64,000 bases of DNA from an uncultured Chthonomonadales bacterium. GTDB lineage: Bacteria > Armatimonadota > Chthonomonadetes > Chthonomonadales > CAJBBX01. The notes under the pieces are model-generated. The model was given only the letters and a program-made list of their open reading frames with translations. It searched no databases and had not been told where the DNA came from. This document shows, one piece after another, positions 34,215 to 44,083 of the stretch. A program made the translations under genes and the position numbers. The stretch is from the NCBI GenBank assembly GCA_938005745.1, contig CALLMM010000001.1, positions 62,001 to 126,000 on the forward strand. The letters are read 5' to 3'. The stretch's first letter is position 1, and the number at the start of each line of letters is the position of its first letter.

Positions 34215-35186
34215 ATGATACTGGTAACCGGTGGCGCGGGCTATATCGGCAGCCACTACGTGCTGTATGAGAGCGCGCGCGGCAGCGAGGTCGTGATACT
34301 GGATAATCTGGTCTACGGACACCGCGAGGCGGCTTCAGGCGTCCCGCTGATCGAAGGCGATATCGGCGACCGCGCGCTGCTGGATCGGATCTTCCGCGAC
34401 TACCCGATAGACGCGGTCGTGCACTTTGCCGCTTATGCCTACGTGGGCGAGTCGGTCACCGACCCCTCAAAATACTATCAGAACAACGTCGCCGCAACCC
34501 TTAACCTGCTGGACGCCATGCGCGATCACGGCGTTCTGCGCTTCATCTTCTCCTCCTCCTGCGCCACCTACGGCAACCCGCAGTACGTGCCGCTCGACGA
34601 GAAGCACCCGCAGAACCCGATCAACCCCTACGGCGAGAGCAAGTTCATCTGCGAGAAGATGCTGGCGGCGTATGATCACGCCTACGGGATGCGCTTCGCC
34701 TCGCTGCGCTACTTCAACGCCGCCGGAGCCGATCCCGAAGGGCGCATCGGCGAGAGCCACGATCCGGAGACGCATCTGATCCCCCTGGTGCTGCAGACGG
34801 CGCAGGGCAGACGCGAGGCGATCTCCATCTTCGGCACGGACTACGACACGCCGGACGGAACCTGCATCCGCGACTACATCCATATCCTCGATCTGGCGCA
34901 GGCGCACGCGCTGGCGCTCGACCGGCTGCGCGACGGTCAGCCGAGCGGCTTCTACAATCTGGGAACGGAGCACGGCTACTCGGTGCGCGAGGTGATCCGC
35001 CTGTGCGAGGAGGTGACCGGACTGCCGATCCGCGCGGTGGAGGGACCGCGCCGCCCCGGCGACCCGCCCCGACTGGTCGCCAGCGCCGCGAAGGCGAAGG
35101 CGGAACTCGGCTGGCAGCCCCGCTACCCCGATCTGCGCGAGACGATTCGCACCGCCTGGAACTGGGAGCAGAACCGCCGCTTCTGA
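34215..35186 (+). CDS. galE: UDP-glucose 4-epimerase
   Basis: A 323-residue extended short-chain dehydrogenase. NAD-binding ILVTGGAGYIGSHYVLYES at the start, VVHFAAYAYVGESV near 70, catalytic Ser region FIFSSSCATYGNP, YGESKFICEK with the YxxxK pair near 145-149, and RYFNAAGADPEGRIGE. It interconverts UDP-glucose and UDP-galactose, or the N-acetyl forms. ATG 34215 follows GAGGGAG. It fits with the ugd and glycosyltransferase neighbours. Confidence 0.95.
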   Translation: MILVTGGAGYIGSHYVLYESARGSEVVILDNLVYGHREAASGVPLIEGDIGDRALLDRIFRDYPIDAVVHFAAYAYVGESVTDPSKYYQNNVAATLNLLDAMRDHGVLRFIFSSSCATYGNPQYVPLDEKHPQNPINPYGESKFICEKMLAAYDHAYGMRFASLRYFNAAGADPEGRIGESHDPETHLIPLVLQTAQGRREAISIFGTDYDTPDGTCIRDYIHILDLAQAHALALDRLRDGQPSGFYNLGTEHGYSVREVIRLCEEVTGLPIRAVEGPRRPGDPPRLVASAAKAKAELGWQPRYPDLRETIRTAWNWEQNRRF

Positions 35187-35280
35187 CCTGCCCGTCGCGG
35201 CTGCGAAGGGCAGCGAGCATGCGTGCGCAACGATCCGATCTCCGGGATTAGCGGCTTCGCGTGACCGATGAGCGGGCGGT

Positions 35281-38200
35281 CTACTCGAACACCACCAGCA
35301 GGTCGCCCTTCTCGACATGTTCGCCGGGCTTGACGGCAACCTCTTTGATGATCCCCTTGATCGGGCTGTTGATGTAGACGTAGACCTTCATCGCCTCCAG
35401 CGCCAGCAGAAAGTCGTCCTTGTTGACCTGCTGACCGGGCTTGACGCCGATCTCCGCCACCGCCCCCGGCATCGAGGCGCCGACATGGTGCAGGTTGTCC
35501 GGGTCGGCTTTGGGGCGCGCCGGCGCGGCAGAGGCGGTCGAGCGGTCGCGCACTTTCACCTCGCGGGGCTGTCCGTTGAGTTCAAACAGCAGCGTGACCA
35601 TCCCGTGATTGTCCGGCGCGGTGCGGGTTACATACCGGATATAGAGCGTCTTTCCCGGCTCGATGGTCACCTCGGTCTCCTCGCCCGGCTCCATGCCGTA
35701 GAAGAAGGGAGCGGTGGGGATCGCGCTCACGTCGGTGTAGCGGCGGCGGTGGCTCATGAAGCCGGTGAAGACCTTCGGGTACATCAGGTAGGAGAGAACG
35801 TCCTCTTCCGTCGCCCGGTGATGGGTCTTCGCCTCGATCTCTTTGCGGGTCGCCTCCAGGTCTACCGGAGGCAGCAGCGCGCCCATGCGCCCCTCCACCG
35901 GCTTACGTCCCTTCAGGACGGCGCGCTGCAGCTCCGCCGGAAAGCCCTCCGGCGGAAAGCCGATCTCTCCGGCGAACAGCCCCACCACCGATTCGGGGAA
36001 CTGCAGCTCCTTGCTGCGCTTCACCAGCGTCTCCGGCGTCAGGTCGTGGGTCAGCATGAAGAGCGCAAGGTCGCCCACCACCTTGCTGGAGGGCGTTACC
36101 TTCACGATATCCCCCAGCATCTGGTTCACCACCGCGTACATCCGCTTCAACTCCGGCAGCCGGTCTCCGACCCCCATCGCCTCCGCCTGCGGGCGCAGGT
36201 TGCTGTACTGACCGCCGGGGATCTCGTGCAGATAGATGTCGCCGGAGCTGGTCTTCAGATCGCTCTCGAACGGGGCGTACTGCTCGCGCACCCCCAGCCA
36301 GTAGTCGGCGTGACGCATCAGCGCGTTCAAGTCCAGACCGGTATCGCGCTCCTGTCGCTGCAGCGCGGCGACCAGCGCCTCCAGACCGGGCTGACTGGTC
36401 AGACCGGACATCGAACTGATCGCCGCGTCCACGATGTCCACCCCCGCCTCCGCTGCAAACAGCAGCGCGCCGACCTGTCCGCCCGCCGTGTCGTGCGTGT
36501 GGAAGTGGATCGGAATGCCGATCTCCTGCCGCAGCGCCTCCACCAGCCTGCGCGCCGCATAGGGACGGCACAGCCCCGCCATATCCTTGATCCCCAGCAT
36601 CGTCGCGCCCGCCGCCTCCAGACGCTTCGCCAGCCGCAGGTAGTAGTCCAGGTGATACTTCGGACGGCTCGGGTCGAACAGGTCGCCGGTGTAGCAGATC
36701 GCCGCCTCCGCGATGGCTCCCTCGTTGCGCACCGCCTCGATCGCGGGGATCATCGCCTCGATGTTGTTGAGCGAGTCGAAGATCCGGAACAGATCTATGC
36801 CGTTGCGCGCGGCGACCCGCACAAACTCGCGCACGACGTTGTCCGGGTAGTTGGTGTAGCCGACCGCGTTGGAGCCGCGCAGCAGCATCTGGAACAGGAT
36901 ATTCGGAATACGCGCGCGCAGCGCCGCCAGCCGCTCCCAGGGGTCTTCAAAGAGGAAGCGCATCGTTACGTCAAACGTCGCGCCGCCCCACATCTCCAGC
37001 GAAAAGAGATCGGACAGATCGCGGGCGATGGCGTCGGCAGCTCCCAGCATGTCGAAGGTGCGCATACGGGTCGCCAGCAGAGACTGATGGGCGTCGCGCA
37101 GCGTCGTGTCGGTTACCAGCAGCCGCTTCTGCTCCCGAACCCAGGCGGCGAACCTCTCCGCGCCGAGCTGCTGCAGAAGCTGGCGGGTTCCCGCGGGAGG
37201 AGGCGTATCGGTGTCCGCCGGCAGCGGCTTCACCGGATGCAGACGCGCCGGTCGGCTCCCCTGCGGCACGAAGGGATTGCCGTTGACGATCACATCGCCG
37301 AGAAACTCCAGCACGCGGGAGGCGCGGTCGGCGCGCTCCGGGAAGCGGAACAGCGACGGCGTCTCCTCAATGAAGGTGGTGGTGCAGGCGCCGGCGCGAA
37401 AGGTCGGGTGGCTGATCACGTTCTCCAGAAAGGGAATGTTGGTCCGGACGCCGCGAATGCGAAACTCGCGCAGGGCGCGCAGCAGCTTCTGGCAGGCGTC
37501 CTCAAAGGTCAGGCTGCCGGCGGAGACCTTGACGATCATCGAATCGTAAAACGGGGTGATGACCGCGCCGGAGAAGGCGGTTCCGCCATCCAGCCGGATG
37601 CCGAAGCCTCCCGGCGAGCGGTAGTGCGTCAGACGCCCGTAGTCGGGAATGAAGTTGTTGGCGGGGTCTTCGGTGGTGATCCGGCACTGAATGGCGTAGC
37701 CGCGCCGCTGCACCGCCTCCTGATCGGGCAGGGCGATGGCGGGGTCGGAGAGCGGTCTGCCCTCGGCGATATGAATCTGGCTCTTGACCAGGTCTACGCC
37801 GGTGATCATCTCCGTAACGGTGTGCTCGACCTGGATGCGGGGGTTCATCTCGATGAAGTAGCGGCGTCCCTCCTGATCCACCAGAAACTCGACTGTCCCG
37901 GCATTGACGTAGCCGACCGATTTTGCCAGATTCACCGCGTCGGCGCACATCTGCTGCCGCTGCTCCTCCGAGATCGCCAGGCTCGGCGCGAACTCGATCA
38001 CCTTCTGATGCCGCCGCTGCACCGAACAGTCGCGCTCGAACAGGTGGACGGTGTTGCCGGCGCTGTCGGCGAGGATCTGCACTTCGATATGCTTGGGATG
38101 GCGCAGGTACTTTTCGAGGAATATCTCCCCGCGACCGAAGGCGGCTTCCGCCTCGCGCGCGGCGGCGGTGAACTGCTCGCGCAGCTCCCGCTCATCGTTG

Positions 38201-38727
38201 GCGACCCGCATGCCGCGTCCGCCGCCGCCAAAGGAGGCTTTCAGGATCACCGGATAGCCGGTCTCTGCCGCCCATTTTGCCGCCGCCTCCACATCCGCGA
38301 CGGGCGCATCGGTTCCCGGCACCACCGGGATAGAGAGCGCGATGGCGCGGGCGCGCGCGGCGGTCTTGTCTCCCATCGCCTCCAGCGCCTCCGGCGTCGG
38401 TCCGATGAAGACGATCCCCGCCTGCTGGCAGGCGCGGGCGAAATCGGCGTTCTCCGAGAGAAATCCGTAGCCCGGATGGATGGCGTCCACCGCATGACGG
38501 CGCGCAATATCCACGATGGCTTCGATATCCAGATAGGCTTTCAGCGGATCGCGGTTCTCCGGCAGCGGGTAGGTCTCGTCGGCTTTGTATCGGTGAAGCG
38601 CCCCCCGATCCTCTTTCGAGTAGATGCCGACGGTGCGGATGCCCATCTCCGCGCAGGCGCGGAAGACGCGAATGGCGATCTCGCTGCGGTTGGCAACCAG
38701 GACACGGTGAAAGGAACGAATGGACAT
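35281..38727 (-). CDS. pyc: Pyruvate carboxylase
   Basis: A 1148-residue single-chain enzyme. The biotin carboxylase domain is at about 1-455 (VLVANRSEIAIRVFRACAE, KASFGGGGRGMRVA, FIEMNPRIQVEHTVTEM). The carboxyltransferase TIM barrel is at about 530-810 (VTDTTLRDAHQSLLATRMR, ITFHTHDTAGG-like HFHTHDTAGG). The C-terminal biotinyl domain carries LLALEAMKVYVYI, with Lys in the AMK motif; the usual following Met is Val here. It makes oxaloacetate for the TCA cycle. It is divergent from the URO-D family gene, and the biotin ligase gene birA lies 2 kb away. Confidence 0.96.
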   Translation of the reverse strand: MSIRSFHRVLVANRSEIAIRVFRACAEMGIRTVGIYSKEDRGALHRYKADETYPLPENRDPLKAYLDIEAIVDIARRHAVDAIHPGYGFLSENADFARACQQAGIVFIGPTPEALEAMGDKTAARARAIALSIPVVPGTDAPVADVEAAAKWAAETGYPVILKASFGGGGRGMRVANDERELREQFTAAAREAEAAFGRGEIFLEKYLRHPKHIEVQILADSAGNTVHLFERDCSVQRRHQKVIEFAPSLAISEEQRQQMCADAVNLAKSVGYVNAGTVEFLVDQEGRRYFIEMNPRIQVEHTVTEMITGVDLVKSQIHIAEGRPLSDPAIALPDQEAVQRRGYAIQCRITTEDPANNFIPDYGRLTHYRSPGGFGIRLDGGTAFSGAVITPFYDSMIVKVSAGSLTFEDACQKLLRALREFRIRGVRTNIPFLENVISHPTFRAGACTTTFIEETPSLFRFPERADRASRVLEFLGDVIVNGNPFVPQGSRPARLHPVKPLPADTDTPPPAGTRQLLQQLGAERFAAWVREQKRLLVTDTTLRDAHQSLLATRMRTFDMLGAADAIARDLSDLFSLEMWGGATFDVTMRFLFEDPWERLAALRARIPNILFQMLLRGSNAVGYTNYPDNVVREFVRVAARNGIDLFRIFDSLNNIEAMIPAIEAVRNEGAIAEAAICYTGDLFDPSRPKYHLDYYLRLAKRLEAAGATMLGIKDMAGLCRPYAARRLVEALRQEIGIPIHFHTHDTAGGQVGALLFAAEAGVDIVDAAISSMSGLTSQPGLEALVAALQRQERDTGLDLNALMRHADYWLGVREQYAPFESDLKTSSGDIYLHEIPGGQYSNLRPQAEAMGVGDRLPELKRMYAVVNQMLGDIVKVTPSSKVVGDLALFMLTHDLTPETLVKRSKELQFPESVVGLFAGEIGFPPEGFPAELQRAVLKGRKPVEGRMGALLPPVDLEATRKEIEAKTHHRATEEDVLSYLMYPKVFTGFMSHRRRYTDVSAIPTAPFFYGMEPGEETEVTIEPGKTLYIRYVTRTAPDNHGMVTLLFELNGQPREVKVRDRSTASAAPARPKADPDNLHHVGASMPGAVAEIGVKPGQQVNKDDFLLALEAMKVYVYINSPIKGIIKEVAVKPGEHVEKGDLLVVFE

Positions 38728-38884
38728 GCAGGATTCCTCAATCGCACAGAGAGTAGGTTCGGTCTATTGTTCTTCCGTGAGAAGGCGGCGAACTCCTTCC
38801 CGAACGCAGGAAATGAGTCTCCCGCAGAAGAACGAAAAGATGCGGACGGGACGAAGCGGCGCCGGTCTGCGAGGAGGGCACACC

Positions 38885-39973
38885 ATGAATGATCGGGAGC
38901 GTTTTCACGCCTGCCTGAACTATCAGCCGGTGGATGTCGTGCCGCACTGGACGTGGGGCGGCTGGCCCGAGACCATCCAACGCTGGATCACCGAAGGCTA
39001 CGATCCGCAGACGATGGATCTGACGATGGGAGCCAACCGCGTCTTCTGGGTCTCCACCTGGTTCTTCCCGAACCCGCCTTTCGAGCATCAGGTGATCGAG
39101 GAAGATGAGAAGACAATCCTCTATATCAACCATGAGGGCATTCTAATGCGGGAGCGCAAAGATCAGCCCTACAGCTCCATGCCGCAGTTTGTCCGCTTTC
39201 CGGTGGAGACGCGGGAGGAGTTTCGCGCCTTCTGGAAGAAGCGGATGCAGCCCGATCTGGTCCGGCGGGTCGGCGAGGACTGGAAGGAGCGGCTGCAGAA
39301 GCTGCATGACGAGCCGATCCCTCTGGTCATCATTTCGGATCGCTGGGGCGGCTTCTTCGGACCGCTGCGCAACCTGGTCGGCGTCGAGCGGCTCTGCACC
39401 CTCTTCTACGACGACCCGGCGTTCGTGGAGGAGATGATGGACGCCAACGCCGACTTCCTGATCGCGATGCTGGAGCAGATCCTGGACGCGGCTCCCATAG
39501 ACGCCTTCGCCTTCTGGGAGGATATGGCGTACCGCTCCGGTCCGCTGCTGTCGCCAAAACTGGCGCGCAGATATATGCTGCCGCGCTATCGGCGGGTCGT
39601 CGAGTTTCTGCGTAAGCGGGGCGTGCCCTTCATCGGTCTGGACAGCGACGGCGACGTGACCACGCTCATTCCCATCTGGATGGACGCCGGGCTGAACTTC
39701 CTCTACCCGTTCGAGGTGCAGGCAGGGATGGATGTGCTGGCGGTGCGCCGTCAGTTCGGCAAAGAGCTGCGGTTGATCGGCGGAATCGCCAAGCAGGCGG
39801 TTGCGGCGGGACCGGAGGCGATTGAGCGGGAGCTTGCGCGGGTCAAGCCGTTGATAGACGAGGGCGGCTATATCCCGATGCTCGATCACTCCTGCCCGCC
39901 GGACATCTCCTTTGCCAACTACGCCTACTATATGCGGCGGCTGGGCGAGGTGTGTCAGCAGACCGCGCAATAG
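38885..39973 (+). CDS. Uroporphyrinogen decarboxylase (URO-D) family protein
   Basis: A 362-residue URO-D-fold protein: MNDRERFHACLNYQPVDVVP at the start, and the C-terminal RLIGGIAKQAVA and YIPMLDHSCPPDISF. It resembles the methyltransferase branch (MtaA/CmuA-like) more than heme-pathway HemE, because the HemE tetrapyrrole motif is absent and residues such as WEDMAYRSGPLLSP are typical of that branch. The function is probably methyl transfer or metabolism of an unknown substrate. ATG 38885 follows GAGGAGGGC. Followed 10 bases later by nadC. Confidence 0.85.
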   Translation: MNDRERFHACLNYQPVDVVPHWTWGGWPETIQRWITEGYDPQTMDLTMGANRVFWVSTWFFPNPPFEHQVIEEDEKTILYINHEGILMRERKDQPYSSMPQFVRFPVETREEFRAFWKKRMQPDLVRRVGEDWKERLQKLHDEPIPLVIISDRWGGFFGPLRNLVGVERLCTLFYDDPAFVEEMMDANADFLIAMLEQILDAAPIDAFAFWEDMAYRSGPLLSPKLARRYMLPRYRRVVEFLRKRGVPFIGLDSDGDVTTLIPIWMDAGLNFLYPFEVQAGMDVLAVRRQFGKELRLIGGIAKQAVAAGPEAIERELARVKPLIDEGGYIPMLDHSCPPDISFANYAYYMRRLGEVCQQTAQ

Positions 39974-39983
39974 GAGGAGGCGT

Positions 39984-40838
39984 ATGCTGTTGAGCCGGCT
40001 GGAACTGGAAGAGATCGTGCGCCGCGCCCTGAGAGAGGACATCGGAACGGGCGATGTAACCACGCTGACGACCGTCTCCCCGAAGACGCAGGCGCAGGGG
40101 CGCATCGTGGTGAAGTCGGCGGGCGTGGTGGCGGGGCTTCCGGTGGCGGAGGAGGTCTTCCGGCAGGTCTCCCCCGCCGTGCGCATGACGTCGCAGCTAC
40201 AGGACGGCGACGCGGCGACGCCCGGCGCGATCGCGGCGTTGCTGCAGGGACCGGCGCAGGCGATCCTGACGGGCGAGCGGGTCGCGCTCAACTTCCTGCA
40301 GCGGCTCTCCGGCATCGCTACGCTCACGGCGCGGTTTGTCGCGCTGACGGCGGGAACGGGCGTCCGGATTGCGGATACCCGCAAGACCACCCCCGGACTG
40401 CGGATGCTAGAGAAGTATGCGGTGCGCATGGGCGGCGGACACAACCATCGGTTCGGGCTGTACGACGCCGTGATGATCAAAGATAACCATATCGTCGCCG
40501 CCGGAGGCATCACCGCGGCGGTGCAGCGGGCGCGCGCCGCCATCCCGCACACCATGACCATCACCGTCGAGTGTGAGAGCCTGCAGCAGGCGCTGGAGGC
40601 GCTGGAAGCCGGCGCGGACACGCTTCTGCTGGACAATATGGACCACGAAACCCGCCGGGAGGCGGCGCGGCTGGCAAAGGGGCGCGCCCTGACCGAAGCC
40701 TCCGGCGGCATCAACGAGGAGACGGCGGCGCAGATCGCGCGCTCCGGCGTGGACATCCTCTCCATCGGAGCCTTGACCCACTCCGCGCCCGCGCTCGACA
40801 TCAGCCTGGACTTTGTCGCCCGCAGCGAAGAGCCATGA
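39984..40838 (+). CDS. nadC: Nicotinate-nucleotide pyrophosphorylase (carboxylating)
   Basis: A 284-residue quinolinate phosphoribosyltransferase of de novo NAD synthesis. Motifs: ALREDIGTGDVTTLT, GERVALNFLQRLSGIAT, RIADTRKTTPGLRMLEKYAV, GGGHNHRFGLYDAVMIKDNH, and EASGGINEETAAQIA. Full length. ATG 39984 is preceded by AGGAGGAGG. It overlaps birA by ATGA, so the two are translationally coupled; nadA and nadB are not in the window. Confidence 0.96.
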   Translation: MLLSRLELEEIVRRALREDIGTGDVTTLTTVSPKTQAQGRIVVKSAGVVAGLPVAEEVFRQVSPAVRMTSQLQDGDAATPGAIAALLQGPAQAILTGERVALNFLQRLSGIATLTARFVALTAGTGVRIADTRKTTPGLRMLEKYAVRMGGGHNHRFGLYDAVMIKDNHIVAAGGITAAVQRARAAIPHTMTITVECESLQQALEALEAGADTLLLDNMDHETRREAARLAKGRALTEASGGINEETAAQIARSGVDILSIGALTHSAPALDISLDFVARSEEP

Positions 40839-41539
40839 TACTCTACTATCCGCAGATCGGCTCGACAATGGATGCGGCGCGGGAGCGCGTCCGCGCCGGA
40901 GATCGGCAGGTGGTCGGGGTGCGCGCCGGCTTTCAGTCGTCCGGGCGCGGGCGGCAGGGAGGCGTCTGGGTTGCGCCGCCGGACACCTGCCTGCTGGCAA
41001 CCTATATCCTCTATCTCGATGAGAACGCCGCCCCTGCAGAGCCGCCCGGCGCGCTGGCGTTCCGGGCGGCGGTCGCGGTCACCGAGGCGATCCGCGAACA
41101 GACCGGGCTGATGGCGTCCGTCAAGTGGCCCAACGACCTGCTGCTCTCCGGGCGCAAGACGGCGGGCATCCTGATCGAGACGGTCGCGCAGCCCCCGGCG
41201 GCGCTGGTCGGGATCGGGCTGAACGTGAACGTGCCCGCGTTTCCGCCCGAACTGGCGGAGCGGGCGACCTCCCTGCAGCGGGAGACGGGGCGACAACTGT
41301 CGGTGGAGGCGCTGGAAGAGGCGGTGCGACGGCATCTGTTTGCGGCACGCTCCCGACCATGGTCGGAGATACTGGCGCAGTGGCGGGCATGCGATGCCAC
41401 CGCCGGACGCCGTTATCGGACCACGCTGGACGGTCAGGAGACCGTCGGGGTGGCGGAGGGAGTGAACGACGAGGGCGCGCTGCTGCTGCGAACTCCCGAC
41501 GGCGTCCTGCGAGCGGTTCTCTCCGCCGCCTCTCTCTGA
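40835..41539 (+). CDS. birA: Biotin-[acetyl-CoA carboxylase/pyruvate carboxylase] ligase
   Basis: A 234-residue biotin protein ligase without the N-terminal DNA-binding domain of E. coli BirA. It begins IGSTMDAARERVRAGDRQVVG, then has QSSGRGRQGGVW (biotinyl-adenylate loop), SVKWPNDLLLSGRKTAGILIE and VGIGLNVNVP. It attaches biotin to carboxylases such as the pyc product encoded 2 kb away. Lack of the repressor domain means it does not regulate biotin genes directly. Start ATG 40835, coupled to nadC. Confidence 0.95.
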   Translation: MILYYPQIGSTMDAARERVRAGDRQVVGVRAGFQSSGRGRQGGVWVAPPDTCLLATYILYLDENAAPAEPPGALAFRAAVAVTEAIREQTGLMASVKWPNDLLLSGRKTAGILIETVAQPPAALVGIGLNVNVPAFPPELAERATSLQRETGRQLSVEALEEAVRRHLFAARSRPWSEILAQWRACDATAGRRYRTTLDGQETVGVAEGVNDEGALLLRTPDGVLRAVLSAASL

Positions 41540-41572
41540 ACGTCATGATCCCTCTATGAAAGGCTACGCTCC

Positions 41573-42859
41573 ATGCATTCAGATAGACTCTCTGCGAATA
41601 CCACGCTCTTTCCGGACTGCGGGATGCCGGAGATCCTCTCCGCGCTGACCGAGACCGATCGGCTTGCACGCCGTCCGCCGGTCAACGCCCATATCCATCT
41701 GCCGCCCAACTTCTCAGCGTTTGATACGGTTCAGCAGGCGGTCGGACTGGCGGCGGAGCAGCAGGTGCGCGTGATCGGGGTCAGCAACTACTACGACTAC
41801 CATGTCTACGCGGACTTTACGGCGGAGGCGCAGCGGCGCGGCATCTTTCCCCTCTATGGTCTGGAGATCATCGCGCTGCTGGACGATCTGGCGCAGGCGG
41901 GGATCAAGATCAACGATCCCGGCAATCCCGGCAAGATGTACATCTGCGGCAAGGGCATCGCGCGGTTCGATCCGATGACGGCGGAGGCACAGGAGCTTCT
42001 GCAGGCGATCCGGGATAAGGACTCGGCGCGCATGTCCGCGATGGTAACCCGGCTGGAGGAGGTTTTTCGCGCCGCCGGACTGGAGACGGGACTGAACGAG
42101 GAGGCGATCCGGGCGGGCATCGTGCGGCGTCACGGCTGCGCGCCCCACACGGTCTATCTGCAGGAGCGGCATGTCGCGCAGGCGTTTCAGGAGGCGATCT
42201 TTGAGCGGATCGCGCCGCAGGAGCGCGCGGCGGCGTTGACGCGGCTCTTCGGAGCCGCGCCGAAGTGCGATCTGCAGGACGCGCCGGGCGTGCAGAACGA
42301 GATTCGCTCCCATCTGATGAAGGCGGGCAAGCCGGCGTATGTTGAGGAGACGTTCGTCGGTTTTGAGCACGCCTACCGGCTCATTCTGGCGCTGGGCGGC
42401 ATCCCCTGCTACCCGACCCTGGCGGACGGAACCGACCCGATCTGTCCGTTTGAAGACCCGGTAGAGCGGCTGATCGCCGATATTCGCGGACGCGGCATCT
42501 ACTGCGCGGAGTTTATCCCGATCCGAAACAGCCCGGAGGTTCTGAGCCGTTATGTGCGGGAGATGCGCCGCGCCGGACTGGCGATCACCGCCGGAACGGA
42601 GCACAACACCCTCGACCTGATCCCGCTGCGCCCCGCCTGCGTGCGCGGTCAGGCGATCCCGGAGGAGCTGGAGGCGATCTTCTGGGAGGGAGCCTGTGTG
42701 GCTGCCGCGCATCAGCACCTGGTTTCGCAGGGGAGGACCGGCTTTGTGGATGATCGCGGGCGTCCGAATCCCGCCTTCGGGTCGGACGAGGAGCGCATTC
42801 GCGCCTTTGCGCGTCTGGGAGAGGCGGTCATCGCCCGTGCGCTGCGCGCCGGCGGCTAA
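41573..42859 (+). CDS. PHP-domain-like metal-dependent hydrolase
   Basis: A 428-residue protein with a PHP-type metal site: NAHIHLPPNF near residue 40, GVSNYYDYHVYADF, a central helical region, GIPCYPTLADGTDP, and TAGTEHNTLDLIPL near 345. It resembles PHP phosphoesterase-like proteins often found in sugar-metabolism loci, but the substrate is unknown. It starts at ATG 41573, 33 bases behind birA and probably in the same transcript. Its stop overlaps the convergent rdgB stop by 4 bases. Confidence 0.75.
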   Translation: MHSDRLSANTTLFPDCGMPEILSALTETDRLARRPPVNAHIHLPPNFSAFDTVQQAVGLAAEQQVRVIGVSNYYDYHVYADFTAEAQRRGIFPLYGLEIIALLDDLAQAGIKINDPGNPGKMYICGKGIARFDPMTAEAQELLQAIRDKDSARMSAMVTRLEEVFRAAGLETGLNEEAIRAGIVRRHGCAPHTVYLQERHVAQAFQEAIFERIAPQERAAALTRLFGAAPKCDLQDAPGVQNEIRSHLMKAGKPAYVEETFVGFEHAYRLILALGGIPCYPTLADGTDPICPFEDPVERLIADIRGRGIYCAEFIPIRNSPEVLSRYVREMRRAGLAITAGTEHNTLDLIPLRPACVRGQAIPEELEAIFWEGACVAAAHQHLVSQGRTGFVDDRGRPNPAFGSDEERIRAFARLGEAVIARALRAGG

Positions 42860-43473
42860 TCCGGCCGTTCGAATATCCGCCGGAGCGTCTCGCGGGCGCA
42901 GGCGAGCGCCTTCCCCCGGTGACTGATCTTGTGCTTCTCTTCGGGAGGCAGCTCCGCCATATGCTTCCCGAGTTCGGGAAGCAGGAAGATGGGGTCGTAG
43001 CCGAAGCCGTAGGAGCCGCGCATCTCGTAGCCGATGCGTCCCTCGCAGACGCCGGTGCAGCGATAGACCTCTCCGTCCGGCGTGGCGATAGCGACCGCGC
43101 AGTTAAATCGGCATCCGCGCCGCTCCTCCGGCGTATCTTTCAGCATCTGGAGAATACGCGCCATCTTTTCGGGAAAGGGGGTCTCCTCTCCCAGAAACCG
43201 TTTGGAGTAGAGACCGGGCTGTCCGTCGAGCGCGTCAATCTCCAGTCCGGCGTCGTCGGCAATACAGACCCGCCCGGTCGCCTGCGCCGCGGCGACCGCT
43301 TTGATCTCCGCGTTCTCCATGTAGGTGGAGCCGGTCTCCTCCACCTCCTGCGGAGCGTCGGGAAAGTCGGCGAGGGTGAGTATCTCCAGCCCGGTTTCGC
43401 GCAGAAGGGTCTGCATTTCGACGCCCTTCTTGCGGTTTCCGGTGGCGATCACAAGCTGAAGCGGATAGGACAT
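42856..43473 (-). CDS. rdgB: XTP/dITP diphosphatase (non-canonical purine NTP pyrophosphatase)
   Basis: A 205-residue HAM1/RdgB protein: LVIATGNRKKGVEMQTLL (substrate-binding), ADDAGLEIDALDGQPGLYSKRF, YGFGYDPIFLLPE, and ELPPEEKHKISHRGKAL. It removes ITP, XTP and dITP from the nucleotide pool. The terminal stop overlaps the convergent PHP-type gene by 4 bases. Start ATG 43473. Confidence 0.96.
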   Translation of the reverse strand: MSYPLQLVIATGNRKKGVEMQTLLRETGLEILTLADFPDAPQEVEETGSTYMENAEIKAVAAAQATGRVCIADDAGLEIDALDGQPGLYSKRFLGEETPFPEKMARILQMLKDTPEERRGCRFNCAVAIATPDGEVYRCTGVCEGRIGYEMRGSYGFGYDPIFLLPELGKHMAELPPEEKHKISHRGKALACARETLRRIFERPD

Positions 43474-43522
43474 GGGAGAGAGTCGAACGCCCCCCAGCGT
43501 ATATCGCCGGAGGGCGAAATCG

Positions 43523-44056
43523 TTACGATACCTGCAGGCGGTTCATCGCCGCGCGCGTGCGCATGATGCGGGAGATAACGGTGTCGGAGTTGATCACCAA
43601 GCAGATGTCGGAAGGCAGGTAGAGCGATTCAAAGGCGTCTCGCGGGGTTCGCTCACCGGGGGCGGCAGGAGTGCAGTCCTCCTCCGGAACCGCCTCCAGC
43701 AGCGGCAGCAGCTTCGGGCGAACCGGCTCATAGTGGCGCATAAACCAGTCGCGCAGCTGGGCGTAGCGCGCATCGCGCCCCTCATGAACGCCGTCTTTGG
43801 ACGCCCAGCATAGCAGATCAATCAGATCGTCGTAGCGCTCGGAGAATTCCGCTTGCAGCCGGGGGGTCAGGGTGAGTGCCTCGGACTGCGCCCTGTCTGT
43901 CGTTCTCAGGCGTAACAGCAGCGCGTGGAGGCTGCCGCCAGCGGTCTGAGCATTTTGCCGCCATGCCTGAAACTGACGCGCCGCGCGACTGGCGGCGAGC
44001 TGGGCGCGCAGGCGCAGGCGTAGAAATGCCGGCGCCGGCAGTCCGATACGGATCAT
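43523..44056 (-). CDS. Hypothetical protein, 177 residues
   Basis: A soluble, Arg- and Leu-rich, largely helical protein without recognised domain; middle section DLIDLLCWASKDG and a conserved-looking end DICLVINSDTVISRIMRTRAAMNRL. It lies 49 bases upstream of rdgB and 27 bases downstream of the DUF1844 gene on the same strand, so it is probably co-transcribed with them. I cannot assign a function. Confidence 0.6.
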   Translation of the reverse strand: MIRIGLPAPAFLRLRLRAQLAASRAARQFQAWRQNAQTAGGSLHALLLRLRTTDRAQSEALTLTPRLQAEFSERYDDLIDLLCWASKDGVHEGRDARYAQLRDWFMRHYEPVRPKLLPLLEAVPEEDCTPAAPGERTPRDAFESLYLPSDICLVINSDTVISRIMRTRAAMNRLQVS

Positions 44057-44083
44057 ATAACACCTTCCTCCCCGGAATAAAAA

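Noticed and set aside
35317-38892. Antisense open frame of almost 1200 codons opposite pyruvate carboxylase
   Set aside because: It is a shadow of pyc, whose catalytic and biotin motifs are unmistakable.
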